In this document: positions 1-8,466 of the stretch, piece by piece
Numbering within the stretch: the stretch's first letter is position 1
Layout of the letters: each line of letters opens with the position of its first letter
From: JAYUDN01 sp043769645
GTDB lineage: Bacteria > Patescibacteriota > Gracilibacteria > BD1-5 > UBA2023
Direction: 5' to 3'
DNA: 12,692 nt
NCBI GenBank assembly: GCA_043769645.1
Contig: JAYVJC010000013.1
Location: 1 to 12,692 of the forward strand
The notes under the pieces: model-generated
Databases searched by the model: none
What the model saw: only the letters and a program-made list of their open reading frames with translations
What the model was told of the DNA's origin: nothing
Position numbers and translations under genes: made by a program

Positions 1-75
1 TTCATTATTCATTATTCATTATTCATTATTCATTATTCATTATTCATTATTCATTATTCATTATTCATTATTCAT
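1..75. repeat. Heptamer tandem array TTCATTA, about 10.7 copies
   Basis: Ten perfect copies of TTCATTA plus a partial copy run from the left edge of the window. On the minus strand the unit reads TAATGAA. Because 7 is not a multiple of 3, a TAA appears in every minus-strand frame once per 21 bases. The mutY reading frame enters the array from the right and stops at the TAA at 54-56. TGA, also present in the unit, is read as glycine here. The array probably continues beyond the window. Confidence 0.95.
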
Positions 76-1376
76 TTATTCTTCTTGTACTCCTGGAAAG
101 AATGCTCTCAGACCTGTACTTGTGCATAGCATACGATGTAGGGTTTGCCATCCTCAGTGAAAGATTTCTCATGAGGTGGGCGGACAGAGATATGAAGGTT
201 ATATTTGTTGAGAAAGTATTGTTTCACATATTCTCTCGTATCTCGAACGAGGGCGGGAGGGAGGGGGAAGTAGGGAGTTAGCTGGTGAGCTGGTGAGCTG
301 GGAAGAGGGATACTGGGAAGTTGGTTTAGTGATTCTCAAGTTCTCAACTTCTCAAGTTCTCAAGTGTTTCATTTCGATCAAATTTCATCGGAGACTATAT
401 TTCCCTCATGAAGAGTACTCGAGTGGCCAGTGTAGGTAGGTGGAAAATAGTAGACCCTATGGTCCTTATGGAGGATAATCCAGATCTCAGCATCAGGAGT
501 TGGGAAACTTCGAGAAACTTTCGTTAGAGTCAGTTCATTCGCCCCACGTTCTTTATAAAAGAGACTATTTTTTAGTTGATAGTTTTCCCAGTTAATATTT
601 GATGTATCCTTCAGATCGATCAGGGCAGCAAAATCCATCAGAGCATTATTGATATCACGGATGGATAGAGAAGGTTGCAGGTTACAGGTTACAGGTTTCA
701 GGTTTCAGTCTTCAGACTGTATTCTATATATTGCAGATTCCTTTCTGCTTTGTCATTCCGAGCTTGTCGAGGAATCCCTTTTCGGTATTTCAAAAGAGAT
801 CTCTCCGTTTCATTGCGATTCGTTTCACTCCAGTCGAGATGAAATGAGGAAATGCTCTAAATCTTTCTGGATTATTGCTTTTTCTTCCTGAGTCAGTTTC
901 ATACTTCTCGTTCCCTTATAGTATCTTGCAAATACCTTTTCGAGGTTCGTATCCCATGAAAGTACTGGGATACCATATCCGAATGAGAGTATAGCTTCTG
1001 CTGTATAGGGTCATACTCCTGGGAGTTTGATCAGAGCCTCTTTTGTATTTGGAAATATTCATCCATATTCATTGACTACGAGAGAAGCAGTTCTCAGTAT
1101 ATTCCTCGCACGACTATAGTATCCGAGACCACTATAGTAGGGGAAAAAGGTATCATAGTCAGTTCGAGCGAGAGATTCGATGGTCGGGAACTCTTCTATC
1201 ATCTGATCAAAAAACCCTACCACTCGAGCTGCTTGGGTTTGCTGGAGGAGGATTTCTGAGAGCCAGACACGGTAGACTCTTTCTTTATCGCCAAGGTTAT
1301 AGTTTCGCCACGGAAGTGTATGGCGGCCATATATGCGATACCAGTCTATGAGATGTCACCATTCGAAAGATTGCAT
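54..1376 (-). CDS. mutY: A/G-specific adenine glycosylase MutY, cluster-less, with repeat-derived insertions
   Basis: Base-excision repair glycosylase that removes adenine mispaired with 8-oxoguanine. The frame is open for 440 codons if TGA is glycine (13 TGAs, e.g. 1356, 1059, 1011, 825, 705, 378, 108, 72) and stops at TAA 54-56. Visible family marks: LPWR (21-24), SEILLQQTQ with catalytic Glu41, the hairpin motif LPGVGPYTAEA at 118-128 whose second Gly is a TGA, and catalytic Asp142 in LSWDTNLEKVF. The usual C-x6-C-x2-C-x5-C iron-sulfur ligands after ALMDFAALI are absent. Between Asp142 and ALMDFAALI there are about 60 extra residues encoded by repeat DNA. The C-terminal part (LNKYNLHISVRPPH) looks like a degenerate NUDIX-type substrate-recognition domain and is also broken by repeats. 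The ATG at 1374-1376 lies 6 bases from a TATAAT box, so the mRNA may be leaderless. Identity is firm; whether the enzyme is active is uncertain. Confidence 0.88.
281..304. repeat. Octamer array GCTGGTGA, about 3 copies, inside mutY
   Basis: Two perfect copies of GCTGGTGA (281-296) and a decayed third (GCTGGGAA, 297-304). It lies inside the C-terminal part of the mutY frame and encodes part of a Ser/Pro-rich stretch (SSPAHQLT) with no resemblance to the MutY family. Confidence 0.7.
333..364. repeat. Octamer array TTCTCAAG, 4 copies, inside mutY
   Basis: Four tandem copies of TTCTCAAG (333-340, 341-348 with one change to TTCTCAAC, 349-356, 357-364). The mutY frame reads through it on the minus strand as a Gly/Glu/Leu-rich stretch, using TGA codons at 336 and 360 as glycine. 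Confidence 0.85.
674..715. repeat. Heptamer array GTTWCAG, 5-6 copies, inside mutY
   Basis: Head-to-tail heptamers GTTGCAG, GTTACAG, GTTACAG, GTTTCAG, GTTTCAG and a decayed TCTTCAG. On the minus strand the unit is CTGWAAC, one base different from the TTGTAAC unit at the right edge of the window. Six units are 42 bases, i.e. 14 codons, so the mutY frame is kept. Confidence 0.85.
716..850. repeat. Dispersed-repeat-like imperfect palindromes inside mutY
   Basis: Contains TCATTCCGAGCTTGTCGAGG, continuing GAATCC, at 753-778 with ATTCC/GGAAT arms, and a second imperfect inverted repeat whose arms are TTTCAT (808-813) and ATGAAA (839-844) around a TTGCGATTCG core. These resemble the short dispersed repeats with ATTCCGAG and CATTGCGA cores found between genes in many bacterial genomes (recalled, not searched). 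Here they are read in frame as part of MutY. Confidence 0.5.
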
Positions 1377-1382
1377 AGGAGG

Positions 1383-1409
1383 ATTATATGGGAAATGGAG
1401 AATTGGCAA
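1383..1409 (-). promoter_or_regulatory. Putative mutY promoter
   Basis: On the minus strand TATAAT (1388-1383) is preceded at 15 bases by TTGCCA (1409-1404). The -10 box ends 6 bases before the mutY ATG, so transcription would start at or next to the start codon, giving a leaderless message. Spacing is slightly short. Confidence 0.45.
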
Positions 1410-1535
1410 GTAGGAAACCGGAAGTATACTCGTATTTATATCACTGCGGACTAGATGAATTTCTTTTCTTCGTAGTATTCAGATATTGATGAGAGTGTAG
1501 TATTTTCTTTGCTCCTACTATATGAGTCTTTCAAC

Positions 1536-1625
1536 TTATCAACCTCCATACCTTCAGATATGAACTTTCTTCACCTTCTTTATTTTCTTGTTCACTTTTT
1601 GTTTTCAATCCAGGAAAAAATGCAT
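1536..1625 (-). CDS. Possible 29-residue lysine-rich micro-protein
   Basis: Open for 29 codons from ATG 1623-1625 to TAA 1536-1538 if TGA is glycine (TGAs at 1605, 1554 and 1539). The peptide is very basic, with a KKIKKVKKVHI core and a GRYGGG end; about ten of 29 residues are lysine. It sits in the divergent gap between mutY and the alpha-2-macroglobulin gene. I do not recognise a family. An open run of this length can arise by chance in a two-stop code, and no Shine-Dalgarno site is present, so it is a weak candidate. Confidence 0.2.
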
Positions 1626-1651
1626 TGCATCACATAAGAAAAGAGTATACT
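1625..1651 (+). promoter_or_regulatory. Putative promoter of the alpha-2-macroglobulin gene
   Basis: TTGCAT (1625-1630), a 15-base spacer and TATACT (1646-1651), followed by a leader of about 13 bases without a Shine-Dalgarno site before the ATG at 1672. The -10 box lies in the perfect palindrome AGTATACT (1644-1651), so it could also be read towards mutY. Confidence 0.35.
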
Positions 1652-1671
1652 TATCCCATAATCTTATACTC

Positions 1672-4600
1672 ATGAAAAGCTCGCTCCATATACTCCTTCT
1701 TCTTATAGCAACGCTCACCGTATGAGCTCTTGGTTATTATGCCTATAGTATCCATGCTCGAACGCTTACCTATGTTCTTGATGGTACCGAAGTGCAGAAA
1801 TGAAATCAGATCAATATTGTTTTTGACCGGCCACTCATCACTCTTTCGAACCCTCAAGGAAATGCTCCTGTGACGATAGATGAAGCTGCACTCAAGGATT
1901 CATTCCTTCTTGATGGGAAGCCACTCGTTGATACGAGAAGTATATCGATCGAATACCCAACAACTCATAGTCTTCGTATTCGCTTGAAGGGTCTCGATAC
2001 CGATAAGAAACAGATACTCACTCTGAAGGCTTCTCTCTATAACGATGCCTCTCGAGTAGCTCACCGACTTCCCTCAGATATCACTCTTGAAACTACTTCA
2101 TCGGTTCCAACCATAGTGTCACGTACGGTCGGTATTCCCCGAGAAAAAAGATACTCTATCGATCTTGTAGGTTTTCCGAAGGGAATTGACTCGAGTATGG
2201 TGAAACTCTATCAGGTGGCGAAAGATGCCATTGGAAGCTCTTGTATGATTGACTCGATAGACTATTCCCATCCTATAAAGTATGAAACCCTTGCCCTCTA
2301 TGATTCCGAGATGAAGGATACTCTCGATATAGCCTCTTCACATCCTATCCATGGCTCATACTGCCTCTATGCTGGACTCTCAGGTCAGCTCTATGAGATG
2401 GATAACCGTACTGTCAATCTATTTACTCTCACGGGAAGTGCCATCGATATCCTCGCACCAGAGTATGATATGCAGAGTCGTTTGCAGTTTGATTTTTCGA
2501 ATCCACTCTTTGAAGATATCGGTTCGACGAACTCTCGAGAGTATATCACCGAGCGTACGAAGCAAAAAGAGCTCCTTCTGAAACACCTAAGTATCATCCC
2601 AGAAGTTCCACTTTCGATAGATAATATCATCCTTACTCCAACTCGAACCATTATTGCACTCCCACTGATAGCTGGTCTAGGATATACTGTGAAACTGGAT
2701 ACTATCGAAGATATCTATGGGCAACTCGCTTCTACGAGCCTCTCTCTCGCTCCGAAACGTGAATCATATCTCTCTCTCGCCCTTTCGGGACATACAAACA
2801 CCCTTCCTGTATCGAATCCCGTATGGGCAAAAATGTATGCCCTCGATACGAAACGGTCGAGTCATGATGTGATGCTTTGTAAAGTAGGAGTGGAGGTCTA
2901 CGCTCGGTTCGAACGAATCCTTGATGAGAATAAGAAAGAGTACAGTGCTGAGATGTATGATACTCTCTGAAAGCTTCCCAAAGAGAGTTGTATAAGAAAA
3001 GAAATACTTACTCAAAAAAACAATCCACTCTCTCAGATTGAGATTGCTGCATTTTTTCCCGAAAAAAAACAAATGCCAGGACTCTATGTTCTCGCCTTTG
3101 CAGATCCTACTGATGCTATCTATACTTCAAAGTGGCTTCGTCCAGTACTCTTCTCCCTCCTCGATACTCATATTACGATGAAGCTTGATGCCAGCGGAAA
3201 GGCACTCTTTTTTGCTACGGATATGACGACGAGTATTCCTCTCGCTGGTCAGGAAATTCGAATATTTAAAAATATCGGTCGAACATATAGTGAGGGATGG
3301 AACTCTACGACTGAAAAAATTGATATCAACTATCTTCCGCTTTCGACTCTCACCTATAGCACTGGAATTACTCTTGGTCGTACTAATAAAGACGGATTCC
3401 TATCGGTGGATCTGAAAAACCTCCTTGATGGAGAATCTGCCTATGGATTTACGTTTGAGAGCTGGTGGTGATACGAGGGAAGTTATCGATCATTTCTCGT
3501 CGAATCTCGTGGTGAGGGAAATCGACTCGGCTATGTCGTAAGTACCTGGAATGATGGGATTGCGGGTTGGAATTTTGGATTCAATGAAGAGGACTATGGT
3601 TGGTCCAGTATGAGTGCGAATCTTTCTTATACCCATACCGATCGAAGACTCTATCTTCCGGGCGATACGGTTTATATCCATTCGATTATTCGAGACTATA
3701 CAGATCGACTCATCATTCCCCCTTTGGACCGAACCTATGCCATTGTTATTTTTGACCCAAATGGTAAGGAAGTATCGCGAGTCCTCCTGAAGGCTTCTGA
3801 TTTTGGATCTCTTTCTGATACCTGGAAGTTGCCTCTTGATGCTCCTCTTGGGAATTACACCGCTCAAGTGATGATATCGGATAAAAAACTCTGAGATCTC
3901 CCTATCGATGGTGGATATACGAATTTTCAAGTAGAAATATTCAAAAATCCTACCTTTACGAGCGAGCTTTCAGTTTCGAGCCCAGACGTGAGTGCCGAGA
4001 TTATCTCAAACCTAAGGAAGAAACCCAATACTGATTCAAATACCTCCTGGTATGATAGTGTTTACGAAGGCACCTTTAACTTGGATACGAAAGTAAAAGC
4101 TTCGTACTACAATGGTGCTACGGTACGAAATGTTCCTTTCACTTACCGGGTATACCGCAGTGAGTTTTGGTGAGACAGTATGTGGAATGGTTGTTTTTGG
4201 GGATGCTACTATGAGCCACCAACGGATTTTTATACTGAATGAGAGGGTCGTATCGATGCTGATGGATATGGATTTGTGCGTATACCGGTACTTTTTTCTT
4301 CATTCTATTCTGACTTTAAATACACCGTAGAAGTCACAATCCAAGATCCTCTTACCACTGAAACAGTCACCAGTGTAGGAAATATGATCGTACGACTTCC
4401 GAGCGAATATCGTATGTGGGATGTATCTAATCCACTCAGTTTTAATCCTGAAAAGAAAATCCTCTCTTCTGATGATATACTTAGTGGAGTGTTTAAACCT
4501 GCAAGAGGAAAGTGGTCCAAATGGTATGAGAATAAATATGAATATGTACTCTCTCTTCGAACTTACACTATGACGCAGGTTGAAGATATTCGATGAGGAA

Positions 4601-7524
4601 AGAGCGAAGTGATGCATCAAGAAGATACTGTAGTATCCTCGGGTACCATTGCTTCAGAGAAATGGATACAGAGTATGAAGGGGAAGTCCTCATGAGAGTA
4701 TCACATACGAGTGCATCCGAAGGGGCTCTCGTGAAGCGGTTCAGATGAGATAAGTCTTTCTGATACGACCGTGTACTATGTCGGAAGTGACAAGAGTGCA
4801 AAAAATCCTCGCATTGCAAACAATGCCATATCGGTCATAGCTGAGAAGACCGTCTACCACCTCGGTGACAACGCTCGAATACTCGTACGTCTCCCGTGGG
4901 AGAAATCCAAAATACTTCTTACTCTCGAGAAGCATGGAGTGCTTGAATCTAAGTATATCGATGTCGTATGAAATCTCTTCGAATATAACTATACAGTCGA
5001 TGACCGTTTCGTTCCGAATGCCTATATAGGAGTAGTAGCATTTGCTCCATCGAATTCGAAAACTACACTTCCTGAATATCGAGTTGGCTATACGGAAATT
5101 ATTACGGATATGACCGATAAAAAAGTAACTATTAATCTTTCGACCGATAAAAAAGAATATAAAACCTGAGAAAATACACATCTAAATATAGCCCTCACTG
5201 ATATTTCTGGAAGGCCACTTGTGTGAGAAGTTGCTCTGATGGTGGTGGATGAGAGTCTGATTTCTCTCCTCGGAAATATCGATCTTGATGTGATACCGAA
5301 GTTCTACCAGAAGCTTCCATTTTCTATGCGTACCGCTCTCTCTCTTATCGGTATTGAGGAACGTAGATACTTTTCAAGAAATGGAGTCGCTGGAGGTTCT
5401 TGAGGGAAGTGAGGTGATGGTTCTGCTCTTTCTACTCGAACCCGATTTGAAAATACTGCCTACTACAATCCAGGAGTATTGACAGATACTTCTGGGAAGG
5501 CAACTCTGAGTTTTACTCTTCCAGATAGTATCACAAATTATCGTATCATCGCTATCGCCAATACCAAATCCTCTCAGTTTGGCGTAGCTGAATCAACTAT
5601 TAATGTTCGTAAAGACTATGTGATCGAATCCCATGCTCCGATGATAGTGCGTCGATGAGATGTTTTTACGATCAATGCCAATGCCTTCAATACTACGAAT
5701 CGGATTACCCCCGCTCTCCTCACTCTCAAAATAGACGGAACGGTATTTACGGGTTCCACATCAAGAGTTCTGAAACTCCAACCACAATCCCCGGAAATTA
5801 CGATATTCACCCTTCGAAACATAAGTGAAAAACCGAGCGCAAATATACCATTTACCCTCACTCTCACTGAGGGAAAGACTATTCTGGATAGTATAGAGTC
5901 ATCCATCAGTATTGTCTCTGATCCACTTTTTGAGAATCGAACGGTTCACTTCTATGAGTTCACAGGTTCTACACTCTTGATTCCTCTTGATCGTCCGAAG
6001 TCCAATATCGATATGATGACTTCAAACTACAGCATTGATGTCAGTACGAGTGTCCTTTCGAGTTCTCGAGCACTCTTTCGTACGCTTCTCGAATATCCTT
6101 ATGGATGCGTAGAACAGACTACTTCGAGTACCCTTCCGAATGCGATCGCACTGGCGGTTGAGTCCATATTTCCGACGGGTATCAAAAAGGAGGATGCAGT
6201 CAAAAACATCGCAGTGGGGATTGACCGGCTTCGTACGATGCAGCTTCCAAGCGGTGGATTTACCTACTGGGCTTGAGAAACGAATGAGAATCCTACTATC
6301 ACTCCGTATGTACTCAGATCTCTTCTCACGATGAAAAGTCTCGGAGCCAGTGTTCCGAACGATATGACTGAAAATGGGATACAGTATCTCGTTACCCATG
6401 AAGGACTCTATACAGATGCTAATTCTCAAGCAGATCGATTCTGGACACTAGCGATGGCGAAGCATCCAGATGCCTTGAAGGCGAAGAATACTATAGATAC
6501 CACGAAACTTACCCTTCATGGCTGGGTGGCGTATCTTTATGGACTCGAACTTACGAAGTTACTCACGCCTCAGTTGATCCAATCCTTTGAGAACCGATAT
6601 CTTTCGAAACAAGTGATTCCAGAGGAAAATTACTGGTACTATTGGAATCGGTGAGCGGATATGATGGCCTTCGCCCGTTTACTTCTTGACCATGGGGAAA
6701 AACGAGATGTCGTCTTCAATCAGTTTATACGAGATTCTCTCTCCCGTGACTGGGCATCGTATTACTACTCGACTCAGGAAAAACTTCAAACCTTCCTTAC
6801 CCTTACAAAGTACCTCCAGCTTGAGGGCGGAGTTCCTGGGACTATCAAGGTAAGTTTGAAAAGCTGAGTTCTCAAAACGGATTGAGTACTGAGTGCGGGG
6901 AATAATTTTTTTCAAAGAAACTTTGAACTCTTTCGTGCCGGAGAATCTCTTTCTCTTGAGAAAAATACACCACGACCCCTCTATCTCACACTTACGAATA
7001 CCATCTTTCCCAAAGATTCATACATAGTTCCTGCAAAAAATGATGCCGGACTGTATGTGACACGAACGATAGAAAAAATCGATGAAAAACTCTGAGTAGA
7101 TAGCGATGGAAAATTTATCAATACTACTCCCGTACTCAATGGTGTATTTGCAAGGGGAAGCCTATATCGTATCAAGATATTGGTAAAAATTCCTAAGTAT
7201 AGAGATAAATTCTGGACTGATTTTGCTGTCGAAGACTATCTCCCGGGTGGTTGGCGCCCGATAGCGTCGAATTTCCTCACGAACTCATCGGTGATTTCGA
7301 CCAATACGAACCCAGAAAATCAATGGTCCTGGTCCCATGTCGAATCAACTCTTGATCGTATTTTTGCTCATGCGTCGAACGGGTATGGGGATACGATGCA
7401 GTATGAGTATTTCATCCGTCCTGAAAATGTAGGAACTTACCTCCTTCCTCCAGTCACGGCCTATTTCATATATCATCCAGAGATACGAGGATATGGAACA
7501 TATCAGAAGGTGATCGTGAAATAG
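1672..7524 (+). CDS. Giant bacterial alpha-2-macroglobulin with thioester motif
   Basis: Envelope protease-trap protein: a protease cuts the bait region, the molecule collapses, and a reactive thioester ties the protease down. The frame is continuous for 1950 codons with 21 in-frame TGAs read as glycine, ending at TAG. Residues 1-26 form a signal peptide or membrane anchor (hydrophobic 7-25, no lipobox cysteine). Family marks in order: a macroglobulin-domain motif TDRRLYLPGDTVY (about 656-668), VVDESL (1191-1196), AYYNP (1263-1267), LPDSITNYR (1283-1291), RRGD with Gly1329 as TGA, the thioester YGCVEQ with Cys1479 to Gln1482, GGFTYWAG (1528-1535) and EDYLPGGWRP (near 1854) in the receptor-binding-like end. 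It is longer than the roughly 1500-1650 residues of many bacterial homologues. No penicillin-binding protein 1C gene, the common partner, is next to it. Bait-region limits cannot be placed by eye. Confidence 0.93.
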
Positions 7525-7584
7525 TAGGTAGATGAGCATATAGCAGAAAGATGTGAGTAGATAGAAATAGTAGAAAGAAGATGT

Positions 7585-7616
7585 AATAAAAAAGAAACCC
7601 CCCTTCCAATCGGGGG
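7585..7616 (-). terminator. Orphan intrinsic terminator, minus strand
   Basis: On the minus strand, CCCCC (7616-7612), an 8-base loop and GGGGG (7603-7599) are followed by GTTTCTTTTTTATT. The T-tract pattern TTTCTTTTTT is the same as in the terminator at 11653-11678. On the plus strand no T-tract follows the hairpin. No minus-strand gene lies upstream of it, so it points to an unannotated minus transcript or is a relic. Confidence 0.5.
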
Positions 7617-7835
7617 CAGCGGTATAGTTCAGTAAAGGAGAAGATAAAAGGGAGATCATAGTATATCCTCAAGCAAGGTATCTAAAAGATATTGATTTCG
7701 ATTCGATTTTTAGAGGAAATATGTATAGGAAAATGGTATACAATATACTGAAAAACTGAAAGCTTAAACTGAAAATAGAAGGTTCTTTTTACTTCATACC
7801 TCTGTATTCATCCGAAATAGTGCTTCTTGCATTTT

Positions 7836-7865
7836 TTGTTCCTCTCTATATACTACATATATACT
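7836..7865 (+). promoter_or_regulatory. Putative nrdR promoter
   Basis: TTGTTC (7836-7841), an 18-base spacer and TATACT (7860-7865) lie 11 bases before the nrdR start codon. The leader would be only about 4-6 bases long, too short for a Shine-Dalgarno site. Confidence 0.45.
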
Positions 7866-7876
7866 AATTCTCGCCT

Positions 7877-8323
7877 ATGCGATGTCCAAAATGTAAAAAT
7901 CTTGATACAAAGGTGATCGATTCTCGTACGACTGAGGATGGGAAAGCTATCCGTCGACGTCGTGAGTGTGAGAAGTGCTGAGCGCGATTTACGACGTTTG
8001 AACGATTAGAATTTGTCTCTTTTATGGTGATGAAATCATCCTGAGAACTCGAGCCATATGATCGAACGAAGGTCGTGAATTCGATGATGAAAGCCTTGGT
8101 CAAAAGAAAGTTCAGCGTTGATAAGCTCGAAGATATCGTCAATACACTCGAAAATGAATGGGCGCAGAACAAGCAGGGGATTACCTCAAAACGTATCGGG
8201 AAGGATATCCTTCGAAAGATGCGAGACCTAGATGAAGTAGGTTTTTTGCGTTATGCATCTATTTATCATAATCATGAAGATGTACAATGATTCGTAAAAT
8301 TTATCGAGGATGAACTTGGATAG
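7877..8323 (+). CDS. nrdR: Transcriptional repressor NrdR
   Basis: Zinc-ribbon/ATP-cone repressor of ribonucleotide reductase genes, which senses nucleotide levels and binds NrdR boxes. At 148 residues it has the normal family length. The N-terminal zinc ribbon has Cys3, Cys6, Cys31 and Cys34, with the family signatures KVIDSRTTEDGKAIRRRREC and ARFTTFER. The residue after Cys34, an invariant glycine in NrdR, is a TGA (7979). TGA at 8042 falls on the glycine before Glu in the start of the ATP cone, and a third is at 8288 near the C-terminus. The ATP cone spans roughly residues 50-140. The stop is TAG. In the standard code the gene would be cut into three pieces. No ribonucleotide reductase gene is in the window, so the target cannot be seen. 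Confidence 0.96.
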
Positions 8324-8466
8324 GTTCGGACAATAACTTAAAAGTATCTGGACAGAAACATGCCTATGCTTTCTACAAGCGAGAGATTTAGATTCGAGGA
8401 ATTTTTTAGAAAAAATCACTTTCTCGAGCGGTATATTTATTCTGATTCATTATTTTTTTTAGCTTG

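Larger units (their letters stand above)
7525..7876. other. Intergenic region between alpha-2-macroglobulin and nrdR
   Basis: No convincing gene on either strand. It holds a minus-facing terminator-like hairpin (7585-7616), three loose ACTGAAA motifs at about 7747-7776 that resemble decayed members of the CTGWAAC repeat family, and the nrdR promoter. The alpha-2-macroglobulin gene has no recognisable terminator of its own on the plus strand. Confidence 0.5.

Noticed and set aside
1..75. Possible CRISPR array at the left edge
   Set aside because: The units are 7 bases long, head to tail, with no spacers.
649..891. Plus-strand open frame of 80 codons
   Set aside because: It is the opposite strand of the repeat insertion in mutY and encodes repeat-derived low-value sequence.
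1672..7524. Reading UGA as tryptophan (code 4)
   Set aside because: In-frame TGAs fall at conserved glycine positions in NrdR, MutY and alpha-2-macroglobulin, and normal TGG is used at the conserved tryptophans.
1672..7524. Decayed pseudogene with many stop codons
   Set aside because: All interruptions are TGA, never TAA or TAG, and the frame never shifts over 5.85 kb.
7345..7659. Minus-strand open frame of 104 codons
   Set aside because: It runs through the orphan hairpin into the 3' end of the alpha-2-macroglobulin gene on the other strand and resembles no protein family.
7770..7835. Minus micro-ORF of 22 codons starting MQEALFRMNTEV after a GAGAGG
   Set aside because: Too short to judge, no family, and the only purine-rich site here is probably chance.
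7850..7870. Possible NrdR box in TATATACTACATATATACTA before nrdR
   Set aside because: The match to the NrdR-box consensus is weak and is better explained by the AT-rich -10 region.
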